A stretch of 64,000 nt of DNA from Oceanobacter sp. (GTDB taxonomy: Bacteria; Pseudomonadota; Gammaproteobacteria; Pseudomonadales; Oceanobacteraceae). Shown here one piece after another: positions 9,862 to 19,600 of the stretch. The notes under the pieces were generated by a model, which saw only the letters and a list, made by a program, of their open reading frames with translations, was not told the origin of the DNA and did not search any database. Made by a program: the position numbers and the translations under genes. The stretch covers positions 1-64,000 of the forward strand of contig NVWL01000018.1 of the NCBI GenBank assembly GCA_002733645.1, written 5' to 3'. Every line of letters starts with the position of its first letter. Position 1 is the stretch's first letter.

Positions 9862-10284
9862 ATGATGAATACTAAGATATACAAAGCCGTCCATTCCTTG
9901 GCCGAGCTACTGATGGAAGCGGTAAAGCGAAAAGACGATAAATCCTTTGCAGCCCTGTATACCGAATTAAAAGCCATTTGTGTTGATAATGAAAACACAG
10001 AGAAGGATCATCCCGTTCAGTGGGAAACATTGGCTGATTTCACCGAAGATCTAGAGGAAGCCATTAGTGTTTACGCAAAAGCTTTGACAAAAGCCGTGGC
10101 GATTAACTCAAAAGATTACATGTCCTCTATCGCGTTTTCTATGGCTCAATTACACATTGAGTTGGGCCAAATCGATACCGCCATTAAAAACCTGCAAGAT
10201 GCTAAAGTCAGCGCCAACAAAATAGAAGATAAAGAACTGAAGTCTGAAATTCATGATCTACTTGAGTCGTTATTAACGTCCTAA
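9862..10284 (+). CDS. TPR-like helical protein of unknown function
   Basis: A 140-residue, all-helical, soluble protein. Two helix-turn-helix units are visible in the second half (LEEAISVYAKALTKAVAIN..., IAFSMAQLHIELGQIDTAIKNLQDAKVSA), with the small and aromatic residue spacing of tetratricopeptide repeats. TPR units mediate protein contacts; no partner is evident. The first two codons are both ATG, so the start could be 9862 or 9865. The next gene (NADAR protein) begins 53 bases downstream on the same strand, so the two may be co-transcribed. Confidence 0.6.
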   Translation: MMNTKIYKAVHSLAELLMEAVKRKDDKSFAALYTELKAICVDNENTEKDHPVQWETLADFTEDLEEAISVYAKALTKAVAINSKDYMSSIAFSMAQLHIELGQIDTAIKNLQDAKVSANKIEDKELKSEIHDLLESLLTS

Positions 10285-10337
10285 GTGTGTCTAGCATTTT
10301 GAATACACGCGGTCGTTGAGTAATTTGGGAAGGTATT

Positions 10338-10805
10338 ATGTTTTATGATAACAAAGGTAAGCCACTGTTAACCTTAGGCAGAGATGATGCGAATCATGCC
10401 TTGGCGTCTTACTCAAAACATTCGTTTGAGCTGGATGGTTTTGAGTGGCCGTCGGTAGAGCATTATTATCAAGCGATGAAATTTGACGATGCAGAATACC
10501 GAGAACAGATTCGTCAGGCGGCCCATCCGGCTGATGCATCTAAGTTGGGCAAAAGTAAAAAACACACGCGCCGTAAAGACTGGAAAAAAAACAGCGTCAC
10601 TTACATGACTCGTGGCACCTATATTAAGTGTCGCACCCACCCCGAGGTTGCTCAAGTGTTGCTGGATTCTGGCGATATCGAGATCAAAGAAGTCAGCCAA
10701 TACGACTACTTCTGGGGCAGTGGCCGTGATTTACGGGGTAAAAACTCGTATGGAAAAATGTTGATGGGTGTGCGTGATAAGTTGCGAGAAGAGCAAGCAG
10801 AGTAA
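10338..10805 (+). CDS. NADAR (YbiA-like) N-glycosidase domain protein
   Basis: A 155-residue single-domain protein with NADAR landmarks: an early F/L-S-N-like strand, EWPSVEHYYQAMKFDD (~residues 36-51), the helical DASKLGK, and a C-terminal WGSGRDLRGKNSYGKMLMGVRDKLR. Characterised members cleave the N-glycosidic bond of riboflavin pathway intermediates (YbiA) or remove ADP-ribose from nucleobases. The key Glu in SVEHYYQ is present. The ribosome site GGGAAGG is seven bases before ATG. Which of the two activities applies cannot be told from sequence alone. Confidence 0.85.
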   Translation: MFYDNKGKPLLTLGRDDANHALASYSKHSFELDGFEWPSVEHYYQAMKFDDAEYREQIRQAAHPADASKLGKSKKHTRRKDWKKNSVTYMTRGTYIKCRTHPEVAQVLLDSGDIEIKEVSQYDYFWGSGRDLRGKNSYGKMLMGVRDKLREEQAE

Positions 10806-10834
10806 GGCGCTTCGCTACACTCGCAACTTTTTCT

Positions 10835-12103
10835 TTAATGCACTTTAGGCAGCGCTTGCCAATGAGTGGTATACGCCGGAGATAGGTAAGCTCGTTTCAT
10901 TGCCCAGTCATGGTGTATGCCTTGGCGGGCGAATAAGAGTGACTTCCCATGCTTTTGATTCAGCCTATCAATTAGGTTCATTAACTCTGGACTTTTAGGA
11001 TCACGCGAGGTGTGTGTGAATAAGTCGGGTTGATACACGCCCTTGTCATAGAAGTCATTCAGTATGATCCCGCCTTTCGCGTAACGATATCCGTCTTTCC
11101 ACAATGAATGAAGAAGCTGGTTTGCTGCTTTGAGTAGTAAGCGAGTGTCATTAGTGGGCTGTTCTAGCTTGATGGTGGCACTGTTGCTGTATTGAGGTTC
11201 GTTGCTATTGAATATGCCGGTGCGAATAAACACCGAAATACTTCGGCAGTATTGGTGTTCTAAGCGTAGCTTCTCTGCTCCCCGTGCGGTGTAGTTAGCA
11301 ATGGCCTCTGCCATGTCTATGGGCTGAGTAATACGCTGACCAAAACTTCGGCTGCATATGATTTGCTGTTTGGTTGGCGCTATGTCTTCAAGGTGTAAGC
11401 AGGGTTCACCGTTGAGTTCTCGCACGGTGCGCTCAAGGACGACCGAGAATTGTTGGCGCATGTCTTTCGGGGCTTGCTGAGCTAACTCCCAAGCCGTATG
11501 AATGCCTAGGGTGTTTAAGTGGCCACGTAATTTTCGACCTATTCCCCATACCTCGCCCACTGGTATTAAGCGTAATAACTTGTGTTGCCTTTGCGTCTCT
11601 GTGAGATCGACCACGCCGTGAGTGGCAGGGTATTTTTTCGCGGCATGGTTGGCCAGTTTGGCTAAGGTTTTTGAGGGGGCAATCCCTACGCTTACGGAAA
11701 TCCCCACATGCTGCTGAACTGTGTTGCGTATGGTGTGGCCAAAGTCGGTGAGGTTTTGCACGTGATTGACGCCCGTTAAGTCCAGAAACGCTTCATCAAT
11801 GGAATATACCTCGGTGAAGGGGGCTAAGGCTTCGAGGGTATGCATTACGCGGTTTGAAAGGTCTCCATACAAGGCGTAGTTTGATGAAAAGATATGTACG
11901 CCTTGTTGTCGAAGCAAGCCTTCAATTTTGTGAACGGGCACCGCCATATTAATGTTGAGTGCCTTTGCTTCGGCACTGCGAGCGACGATGCAGCCATCAT
12001 TGTTAGACAGTACGACAATGGGCTGCCCTTGTAAGTCTGGCCGAAAGAGTCGTTCGCAGCTGGCGTAAAAGTTATTGCAATCCACCAAGGCAAATACGTT
12101 CAT
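10835..12103 (-). CDS. umuC: DNA polymerase V catalytic subunit UmuC
   Basis: A 422-residue Y-family polymerase that, with processed UmuD, copies across DNA lesions during the SOS response. The N-terminal metal motif ALVDCNNFYASCERLF, the catalytic SIDEAFLDL near residue 100, a helix-hairpin-helix region around WGIGRKL, the little-finger domain, and the C-terminal UmuC-specific extension (GIILNDFYDKG...) are all present. The ATG at 12103 overlaps the umuD stop codon by two bases (ATGA), so translation is coupled. The frame is open further upstream inside umuD, but that extension has no family match. Confidence 0.95.
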   Translation of the reverse strand: MNVFALVDCNNFYASCERLFRPDLQGQPIVVLSNNDGCIVARSAEAKALNINMAVPVHKIEGLLRQQGVHIFSSNYALYGDLSNRVMHTLEALAPFTEVYSIDEAFLDLTGVNHVQNLTDFGHTIRNTVQQHVGISVSVGIAPSKTLAKLANHAAKKYPATHGVVDLTETQRQHKLLRLIPVGEVWGIGRKLRGHLNTLGIHTAWELAQQAPKDMRQQFSVVLERTVRELNGEPCLHLEDIAPTKQQIICSRSFGQRITQPIDMAEAIANYTARGAEKLRLEHQYCRSISVFIRTGIFNSNEPQYSNSATIKLEQPTNDTRLLLKAANQLLHSLWKDGYRYAKGGIILNDFYDKGVYQPDLFTHTSRDPKSPELMNLIDRLNQKHGKSLLFARQGIHHDWAMKRAYLSPAYTTHWQALPKVH

Positions 12104-12543
12104 TGCCGACGAATCTCTCGAATCACATTGGTGACTACGCCAAAGATTTCCAGTTGCTGGCCTTCTTGCAGCCAAATCGGCGCAAATGCCGGGTTGTGTG
12201 CGAGCAGCCCTGGAGGGTGGCAGCTCAGCTCTTTGACGGTGTATTCATCGTCAATATTGGCGATAACAATGTCCTTATGGTGGGCCTCTAATGCACGGTC
12301 AACCACCAAAATATCGCCGGGATGTATACCGACATTGACCATCGAGTTGCCTTCAACCCGTACAAAAAAGGTAGCCGCAGGATGCTTAACGCATAGTTCG
12401 TTTAGATCAAGCGTCTGCTCAATATAGTCTTGCGCGGGGGAGGGGAAGCCTGCGGTAATACGGTCTTGAAAGAGAGGAATCTCCGCTCTTTGATACGTTA
12501 CTGCGGTATGTTCAATAGATGCGCCTAAGATAGTCACGGTCAT
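12100..12543 (-). CDS. umuD: SOS mutagenesis protein UmuD (self-cleaving)
   Basis: A 147-residue LexA/UmuD-type S24 protein. RecA-stimulated self-cleavage would occur at A31-G32 (in DRITAGFPSP); the catalytic pair is S67 (EGNSMV) and K104 (YTVKEL), 37 residues apart as in E. coli UmuD. The product UmuD' joins UmuC to form polymerase V. I chose ATG 12543, which has TTGGAG upstream; an in-frame TTG lies at 12561. A perfect LexA box sits 33 bases before the start, so the operon should be SOS-induced. Confidence 0.94.
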   Translation of the reverse strand: MTVTILGASIEHTAVTYQRAEIPLFQDRITAGFPSPAQDYIEQTLDLNELCVKHPAATFFVRVEGNSMVNVGIHPGDILVVDRALEAHHKDIVIANIDDEYTVKELSCHPPGLLAHNPAFAPIWLQEGQQLEIFGVVTNVIREIRRQ

Positions 12544-12575
12544 AAGCCCACTCAACTCCAAGATAATTATCGATA

Positions 12576-12591
12576 CTGTTTATTTATACAG
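12576..12591 (-). promoter_or_regulatory. LexA (SOS) box of umuDC
   Basis: CTGTTTATTTATACAG has the exact gammaproteobacterial LexA form CTG-N10-CAG with an AT-rich core. It lies 33 bases upstream of the umuD start codon, where it would cover the promoter. This is a motif match, with function known from the LexA regulon. Confidence 0.9.
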
Positions 12592-12672
12592 TATAAGTGA
12601 CCTTGCGAAAAACGCCAATACGGCGCATGACGATGGTTTCTTTACTTCATTCATACACGCTGCGCTTTCATA

Positions 12673-12686
12673 TTGATTTGGATCAA
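12673..12686 (+). promoter_or_regulatory. FNR/ANR box upstream of the regulator-bd oxidase genes
   Basis: TTGATTTGGATCAA is a perfect match to the FNR/ANR consensus TTGAT-N4-ATCAA. It is 74 bases before the regulator's ATG. In pseudomonads ANR controls the cyanide-insensitive oxidase genes cioAB, so oxygen control of this cluster is a natural inference. The box could also act on the divergent umuD promoter, which seems less likely. Confidence 0.8.
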
Positions 12687-12697
12687 TGTTAAGATAT

Positions 12698-12721
12698 CTG
12701 AAGTTTCAGTAATTTCTGAAA
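12698..12721 (+). promoter_or_regulatory. Triple CTGAA/TTCAG half-site, probable regulator operator
   Basis: Between the FNR box and the regulator gene lie CTGAA-GT-TTCAG followed six bases later by CTGAAA, giving two overlapping inverted repeats (CTGAAGTTTCAG at 12698-12709 and TTTCAG/CTGAAA at 12704-12721). Position and symmetry fit autoregulation by the MarR/GbsR-type protein encoded just downstream. This is inference from sequence symmetry. Confidence 0.5.
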
Positions 12722-12760
12722 GTTAAGATTCATACCTTACATCGACTGTTGAGTAGCCCT

Positions 12761-13303
12761 ATGCCCTTATCGTCTGAGTTACAAAATCTGGTGGTTCATT
12801 TCGGTGAAATGGGAAGCCGCTGGGGCTTCAATCGCACGGTGGGGCAGGTGCTTGCCTTGATTGTGTTCAACGAGTCCCCTTTGTGTGCCGATGATATTGC
12901 TGATGCCCTTAAAATTTCTCGTGGCAATGTCAGTATGTCGATTAAAGAATTAGCCAGTTGGCAGTTGATACGTACCCATCGCGAAATGGGAGATCGGAAA
13001 GACTATTACCTAGCGAATGGCACGATTTGGCAGTTAGGACAGCAGGTGTTGGCTGAGCGTAAGAAACGCGAAGTCGATCCAACGATGTCGTTGTTGCGTA
13101 ATCAAATGATGAGCAGCAGTAATAGCGAGCTGAGTGAGCACGCTCAAAAACAAATCAAAGAGATTCATGACCTTTTAGAGTTATTTACACACTGGTTTGA
13201 TGACGTACAAAGTATGAAACCTGAACACCTTCAGGCTTTGATGAAGTTAGGTTCAGGCGTGGGTCGTATTCTAGAAATTGCCGGGAAGTTTTCCCGTAAG
13301 TAG
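12761..13303 (+). CDS. GbsR/MarR family transcriptional regulator
   Basis: A 180-residue winged-helix protein. The N-terminal FGEMGSRWGFNRTVGQVLALIVF block and the recognition region ISRGNVSMSIKELASWQLIR (~residues 55-75) mark the GbsR-like branch of MarR regulators; the C-terminal half is helical and should dimerise. ATG 12761 is used here, although an in-frame TTG lies at 12749. It precedes the bd oxidase genes by 40 bases on the same strand, an arrangement common in marine gammaproteobacteria, and so probably regulates them. The ligand is unknown. Confidence 0.85.
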   Translation: MPLSSELQNLVVHFGEMGSRWGFNRTVGQVLALIVFNESPLCADDIADALKISRGNVSMSIKELASWQLIRTHREMGDRKDYYLANGTIWQLGQQVLAERKKREVDPTMSLLRNQMMSSSNSELSEHAQKQIKEIHDLLELFTHWFDDVQSMKPEHLQALMKLGSGVGRILEIAGKFSRK

Positions 13304-13343
13304 CCGCTTTTTACATAGTTTTATTTAGATAAAGGAGACCGTG

Positions 13344-14720
13344 ATGGAGACTGAAATCCTATCGCGCATACAGTTCGCTGCGAACATTAGTTTTCATATT
13401 TTATTTCCCACCATCAGTATCGCGTTGGTGTGGTTTTTGAGTTATTTCAAAATACGCCATGATATTTCTGGCCACCCTGTGTGGATGCGAATCTATCGTT
13501 TTTGGGTCAAGATTTTTGCACTGACCTTTGCGGTAGGTGTGGTCAGTGGTATTACCATGAGCTTCCAGTTTGGTACTAATTGGCCTGGCTTTATGGAAAC
13601 TGTAGGAAACATTGCCGGCCCGCTATTGGGCTATGAAGTACTTACGGCTTTCTTCTTAGAGGCGAGTTTTCTTGGCGTAATGTTGTTTGGAATAGGTCGC
13701 GTGGCTAACTGGGTGCATACTGCATCGACCTTGTTGGTGGCTTTTGGTACTAGCATGTCGGCGTTCTGGATTTTGTCTCTCAATAGTTGGATGCACACGC
13801 CACAAGGGTACGAAATGATTGATGGCGTCGCACACGCTGTGGATTGGTGGGCGATTATATTTAATCCATCATTGCCATATCGCTTAACGCATATGTTGTT
13901 GGCGTCAGGGCTAACCGCCGCGTTTTTAATCTCTGGTATTTCTGCTTATCGCATTTTGCGTGGCGACAATAAACTTGGGCCGCGTATTGCGCTTAAAACA
14001 GGTGTCACTGTCGCAGCTGTGCTGATTCCTATTCAGATTTTTGTTGGGGATATGCATGGTTTAAATACACTTGAATATCAGCCACAGAAAATTGCAGCTG
14101 TGGAAGCGGTATGGCATACCGAGCAGGGGGCACCGTTAGTCTTATTTGCATGGCCGGATGAAAAAACACAAGAAAACTTGTACTCGATTGAAATTCCTAA
14201 ACTCGCTAGTTTAATTTTGACCCATGATTTGAATGGCGAAATTAAAGGCCTAAATGAATTTGTGGGCGACCATCCGCCAGTGAAACCTTTGTTCTTTGGC
14301 TTCCGCATTATGGTCGCGATTGGCACCTTGATGCTGTTGGTGAGCTGGGTCGCTGCTTGGTTTGTTTGGCGTCGAGATTTTGTACCTGCATGGGCGTTAA
14401 AAGTCTTAGTCGCCATGACGTTTTCTGGATGGATTGCTACCTTGGCGGGTTGGTATGTGACCGAAATTGGTCGTCAACCTTGGTTAGTGACCGGTATTTT
14501 AAAAACATCCGATGCGGTTACGAATGTGCCTGCCAGTAACGTGGCGATGTCATTAACCATGTATTTAATTGTTTATGCCATTCTGCTGTTCTTTTACTTA
14601 CAGACGATTTTCTATATGGCCCGAAAGTCAGTACTGGTTGAAGAATTCGATCTAGAAAAACTACAGAGCGAAGAAAGAAAAGAAGAGCAAGCAGCACACG
14701 GTGAAGAGGTAAAAGCATGA
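13344..14720 (+). CDS. cioA: Cytochrome bd-type quinol oxidase subunit I (CIO type)
   Basis: A 458-residue inner-membrane protein with about nine TM helices. H18 (ISFHILFP) is the haem b595 ligand; the LPYRLTHMLLAS segment supplies a b558 His, and GRQPW marks the conserved helix after the Q loop. The Q loop (~residues 235-300) is short, as in cyanide-insensitive (CIO) oxidases. The enzyme reduces O2 with quinol and contributes proton motive force without pumping. The ribosome site AAAGGAG is six bases before ATG 13344 (GTG also at 13341). Its stop overlaps the start of subunit II by four bases. Confidence 0.93.
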   Translation: METEILSRIQFAANISFHILFPTISIALVWFLSYFKIRHDISGHPVWMRIYRFWVKIFALTFAVGVVSGITMSFQFGTNWPGFMETVGNIAGPLLGYEVLTAFFLEASFLGVMLFGIGRVANWVHTASTLLVAFGTSMSAFWILSLNSWMHTPQGYEMIDGVAHAVDWWAIIFNPSLPYRLTHMLLASGLTAAFLISGISAYRILRGDNKLGPRIALKTGVTVAAVLIPIQIFVGDMHGLNTLEYQPQKIAAVEAVWHTEQGAPLVLFAWPDEKTQENLYSIEIPKLASLILTHDLNGEIKGLNEFVGDHPPVKPLFFGFRIMVAIGTLMLLVSWVAAWFVWRRDFVPAWALKVLVAMTFSGWIATLAGWYVTEIGRQPWLVTGILKTSDAVTNVPASNVAMSLTMYLIVYAILLFFYLQTIFYMARKSVLVEEFDLEKLQSEERKEEQAAHGEEVKA

Positions 14721-15727
14721 TTGAATCCATGATGAGTGACACAGGCCTTCCTGAGATATTTTTATTTTTGCTGGGCCTCACCGTGTTTATCTATGCCGCG
14801 CTGGATGGATATGATCTAGGTATTGGTATGTTGTTGCCGTTAGATAACTTGCAGCAGCGGCACGAATATATTGACAGTATTGGGCCGTTTTGGGATGCCA
14901 ATGAAACTTGGCTAGTGATGGCGGTGGGGATTTTGTTAATCGCTTTTCCGCAAGCACATAGCATGGTATTCCAAGAGTTGTATATTCCGACGGCGATACT
15001 ATTGCTGGGGCTAATTATGCGCGGTGTGGCGTTTGATTTTCGCGCAAAGGCTGTAACAGGTCACAGAAGGCTATGGGATCGTGTATTTAAGTACGGCTCA
15101 GCCATGGCAACGCTTACCCAAGGCTATATGTTAGGGCGTTATGTTTTAGGCTTTGAAGATGGGTTGATCCCTCAACTGTTTGCTGGCCTTAGTGCGATTT
15201 GCGTTGCCGCAGCTTATGGCTATATAGGTTGTGCTTGGTTGGTGATGAAAACCGAGGGTGATACGCAAAAACGTGCGGCGGCAACAGGCCGCCGTATGGG
15301 GTGGCTGGCGGCCGCGGGTATTTTAGCGATTAGCTTGGTAAATCCGTTTGCCAGTAGTGTTATTGCCGATCGTTGGTTTAGCTTTCCTGAAATTATTTTG
15401 GCCTTACCTATGCCGATTATGGTGGGGGTTTTGATATTGGCTGTTGATCAATATTTTAAAAACGTACCGACGATTAATGACGTAGGTAGCTGGTTCCCGT
15501 TTGTGGGCGTTTCAACGATTTTTTTATTGAGCTTTATTGGATTGGCGTATAGCTTTTTCCCGTATGTTATTCCGGGCGTTATGACAGCAGCAGAGTCTGC
15601 CAGTGCGGATGCGTCTTTGCGATTTATTTTGGTGGGGGTAATTATCGTATTGCCGATCATCCTGCTGTATACCGTGTACTTGCATAAGGTATTTTGGGGG
15701 AAATCGACAGAGCTTAAGTACTACTAG
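14717..15727 (+). CDS. cioB: Cytochrome bd-type quinol oxidase subunit II
   Basis: A 336-residue membrane protein with about eight to nine TM helices, matching CydB/CioB: LDGYDLGIGMLLP near the N-terminus, GPFWDANETWLVMAVG (~residues 55-70) and RGVAFDFRAKA. It stabilises subunit I and its haems. Translation is coupled to subunit I by ATGA overlap. I see no small CydX-like gene before the strong palindrome downstream, so that small subunit is either absent or elsewhere. Confidence 0.94.
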   Translation: MIESMMSDTGLPEIFLFLLGLTVFIYAALDGYDLGIGMLLPLDNLQQRHEYIDSIGPFWDANETWLVMAVGILLIAFPQAHSMVFQELYIPTAILLLGLIMRGVAFDFRAKAVTGHRRLWDRVFKYGSAMATLTQGYMLGRYVLGFEDGLIPQLFAGLSAICVAAAYGYIGCAWLVMKTEGDTQKRAAATGRRMGWLAAAGILAISLVNPFASSVIADRWFSFPEIILALPMPIMVGVLILAVDQYFKNVPTINDVGSWFPFVGVSTIFLLSFIGLAYSFFPYVIPGVMTAAESASADASLRFILVGVIIVLPIILLYTVYLHKVFWGKSTELKYY

Positions 15728-15777
15728 CTTAAGTGAATGATCTTTGTTGAATAAACTTGTTTTTTGGGAGTCTCATT

Positions 15778-15807
15778 GTTGGGTAACGCGCTACGCGTTA
15801 ACCCAAC
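15778..15807. repeat. REP-like extragenic palindrome
   Basis: GTTGGGTAACGCG and CGCGTTAACCCAAC form a 13-bp stem with one bulged A and a CTA loop, in the gap between convergent cioB and csiV. The GTTGGGTTA...TAACCCAAC theme resembles extragenic palindromes scattered in many proteobacterial genomes. It has no T run, so termination is not its obvious role. Confidence 0.7.
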
Positions 15808-15834
15808 CTGCAGATGTTGATTTGATGCCATAGG

Positions 15835-16635
15835 TTAATACGGCGTTACTTTGACCACTAACCCAAGCAAGGGATGGTCGAGGTAATGCACTTCATCGCT
15901 GCGCATTCTTCGGCTCAAATTAAATTCTGCTGCACGTAGAGGAATCCATTCAGCTTGTGGTGTTTGGTCTAGGGCTAACTCAGTTGCCGCGATGGATTCA
16001 TCGGCCGGTGTCGTTAACGTGTCTTCAGGGAATTGATTATAGTCTGCGGAAAATTCAGTTTCCGATATTTCATAGGCTTCATTTTTTTCGTCTATTTCAT
16101 CAATCTCGGGCACGGCAAATATAAATTGTTCCACCACTAAATTTGGTGTGATGTGAATAAAGCGGCTGCGGTGAAACTGAATGCTGCCAGATAGCTTTAC
16201 TTTAATGTCACTTTCTAGCTCCGCTGTCACTTCATGAATAATGGGGGCGTCGGCATTTTGTATTTCTTCCACCCAAGCTTGATGCCAGAGCATTGAAATA
16301 TCGTTGCGGTAACGAAAGCGCGCGGCGGGGTCGGCAAATTCAAGCGTATCAAGTGGTTGGATAACGGGCTTTTCAATAATCTCTTCTTCAACCGCATCGG
16401 TATTTAATTCTGTGTCTTCAATGATTATTTCATTGGTGTCTTCGGCCATGAGTAATTGAGTATTAATAGCGTCGGCTTCTTCTTGTTTCCATTGTTCTAA
16501 CAAGGGCCAGTGTTCTTCACGTGCGCTGTTTTCGTCTAGGTAGGCAAAGATCATTACCTCAACTCGATAGCGCTCTGACGCGTGTATCTGTGCTGCAAGC
16601 AACAAGCAAGTGAGCGTAAGCAGTAGGTTTTTCAC
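15835..16635 (-). CDS. csiV: CsiV-like cell envelope protein
   Basis: A 266-residue protein with an N-terminal signal peptide (LLLTLTCLLLAAQIHA), so it is exported to the periplasm. The opening RYRVEVMIFAYLDEN and the ending LGLVVKVTPY match the CsiV family; CsiV of Vibrio binds peptidoglycan and activates penicillin-binding protein 1a through LpoA. The middle is unusually acidic (ENEIIIEDTE-like stretches at ~60-95 and 175-215). It starts with GTG overlapping the mfd stop, and position directly after mfd is the usual one for this family. Confidence 0.85.
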   Translation of the reverse strand: MKNLLLTLTCLLLAAQIHASERYRVEVMIFAYLDENSAREEHWPLLEQWKQEEADAINTQLLMAEDTNEIIIEDTELNTDAVEEEIIEKPVIQPLDTLEFADPAARFRYRNDISMLWHQAWVEEIQNADAPIIHEVTAELESDIKVKLSGSIQFHRSRFIHITPNLVVEQFIFAVPEIDEIDEKNEAYEISETEFSADYNQFPEDTLTTPADESIAATELALDQTPQAEWIPLRAAEFNLSRRMRSDEVHYLDHPLLGLVVKVTPY

Positions 16636-19600
16636 GAGTTGGGATCCTTTTGCAAATCGGTAAGGAGTTGGTCGATGGCGTTAAAGCGTTGTTCTATGGT
16701 GTCCATCTTAGCGTAGAAGCGCATGGAATTACCGTCATCCAGTTTATAGGCATCAGGGCGCGTCTGCACCAGCTTGATTAGGGTGAACGGATTGATCTCG
16801 GTGTCACGGGTGAATTCGATGCGGCCTTGGCTGTCGTTGGCATCCAATCGTGCAATTCCTGCCGGTGTTAATCGCAGTTTGAGTGATGTAATTTGGAATA
16901 AGTTCTTCACGGCGTCAGGAAGTAAACCAAAACGGTCGATCATTTCGACTTGAAGCTCCCGTAATTCGTGATCATCTTTGGCGCTGGCAATGCGTTTGTA
17001 GAGGGTTAAGCGACTGTTGACGTCAGGCAGGTAATCGCTTGGAATTAAAGCGGGTACATGCAGATTAACCTCAGCCCCATGATTGGTGGCTAAATCAACG
17101 GATGGCTCTTTGCCAGAGCGTATTGCGTTCACGGCTTGCTCAAGCATTTCCATATATAGGGTGAAGCCAATGGTTTCAATTTGGCCTGATTGTTCATCAC
17201 CTAATAATTCACCAGCACCACGAATTTCTAGGTCGTGTGTGGCGAGCATAAAGCCAGCCCCAAGATCTTGAGCAGCAGAAATCGCCTCTAAACGTTTGTT
17301 GGCGTCTTTGGTTAATTGCTTTGGCGGCGGCGTTAATAAATACGCATACGCTTGGTGGTGGGAACGACCCACACGCCCCCGCAATTGATGCAACTGGGCT
17401 AAGCCAAATTTATCCGCGCGTTCAATAATAATGGTGTTGGCTGAGGGTACGTCGATACCAGTTTCAATAATGGTGGTACATACCAAAACGTTAAAGCGCT
17501 TGTGATAAAAGTCGCTCATGACACTTTCTAGTTCGCGTTCCGACATCTGACCATGAGCCACCACAATGCGCGCTTCCGGAATGGCTTCTGATAATTCACG
17601 AGCCGTTTTTTCAATGCTCTTTACTTCGTTATGTAAAAAGTACACTTGGCCGCCACGGAGCACTTCTCGTAATACAGCTTCTTTAACGGTGTTGTTATCG
17701 TGCTGTCTTACAAACGTTTTTACGCTTAAACGTTTGGCCGGTGGCGTAGCAATAATGGATAAATCGCGAATACTTGCCATGGCCATATTCAGTGTTCTTG
17801 GTATAGGCGTGGCGGTAAGCGTTAAAATATCGACTTCAGCACGGAGCGCCTTGATTTTTTCTTTTTGCGCCACACCAAAGCGGTGTTCTTCATCAATAAT
17901 TAATAAACCCAGATGATCAAACTTAACGTCTTTTTGTAGCAGTTTATGCGTACCGACGACGATGTCTGTTTTGCCTTGCAGCATGTTGTCGAGGGCGGTT
18001 TGAGTTTCTTTCGCTGAATTAAACCGCGACAGTACATCCACTTTTACCGGCCACTCGGCAAAACGGTCAGAAATATTCTGATAATGCTGCTGAGCGAGTA
18101 ATGTTGTTGGCACTAGAATGGCAACTTGCTTACCACTTTGTACGGCCATAAAAGCAGCGCGCATAGCGACTTCGGTTTTACCAAAACCTACGTCCCCACA
18201 GACCAAACGATCCATCGGGCGTGCAGAGCACATATCGCCAATCACGGCTTCAATAGCAGCGAGCTGATCAGGGGTTTCTTCGTATGGGAAATCGGCAGAA
18301 AAGCGTTCGTAATCTTGGTCAGGCTCGTCAAATGAGAAGCCTTTACGCGCTTGGCGGCGTGCATAAATATCCAGCAGCTCGGCGGCGGTATCACGAATTT
18401 TCTCAATCGCTTTACGTTTGGCCGCAGCCCATTTTTCAGTACCAAGTTTATTTACGGGGGCGCGTTCTTGTTCGCCGCCATAACGTGAAATTAAATGCAG
18501 TGCTGATACTGGTACATACAGCTTATCTTTATTGGCATATTCGAGTAATAAGAATTCGTTAACTTGCCCGCCTGCTTCAAGAGTTTGCAGCCCCATGTAG
18601 CGACCCACCCCGTGATCGAGGTGAACGATGGGCGCGCCTTCTTTTAGTTCGGATAAATCGCGAATCATGGTATCGCGATCGTTCTTCTGCTTTTGACGGC
18701 GGCGTGTTTGGCGAATGCGCTGGCCAAACAATTCGTTTTCTGTGATCAGGTGTAATTCATCGCCAGTATCATTGGCAATGGTGACGCCTTTTTCTAGTGG
18801 TGCGATCAATAATGCTGGGCTGGCGCTACCAATTGCAAAATCAGGCCACGATTGTAGTTCTTCAGGTGATACTTTAATGCGACGTAATAATTCTTTTAAT
18901 GCTTCTCGACGGCCGGCAGATTCGGCACAAAAGAGCACTTTGCCTGAGGTACTTTTTAGCCAATTATCTAAACGCAGCAAGGGCTGCTCTGATCGCGAAT
19001 CAACACTTAAGTCGGGTAGGGCTGAGGTATCAAACGCTGATGTGCCTGCTCGATCTGGTATAGCGTCGTTGTGCCACTGAATACGAGGAAAGGCATTCAA
19101 GTGACGGAACATGTCGTCTTTGGCTAAAAACAAATGCGCCGGGGCAACAATAGGGCGTTGTATATCGTAGCGGCGGCTTTCGTAGCGGCTTTCCACGTCG
19201 GTTCTAAAGCTATCGGCGGCAAGTTCTAGTTTGGCGTCGTGAACAATTAAGGTATTGCGTGGCAGGTGATCAAAGATATTGCCGAGATCATCATTAAAAA
19301 ATAGCGGTAGATAATATTCGATACCGGCAGGCGCAATGCCTTGGCCAATGTCGGTGTAGACACTGCAATTTTTTGGGTCTTGCTCAAAGAAGTCGAACCA
19401 GCGAGTTTTGAAGGTACGAATCGCAGTGCTATCAAGTGGAAACTCGCGTGCAGGCAAGATTCGTACTTGCTCGATTTTATCGAGAGTCCGCTGGTTGTCA
19501 GGATCAAAGGTACGAAGTGATTCGATCTCGTCATCAAACAGTTCCACACGAAATGGCAGCGGCTGTCCCATGGGGAATACATCAATGATGCCGCCACGAA

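Noticed and set aside
12104-12175. Longer umuC start giving 24 extra residues
   Set aside because: The extension lies inside umuD in another frame and does not match UmuC; ATG 12103 with ATGA coupling is standard.
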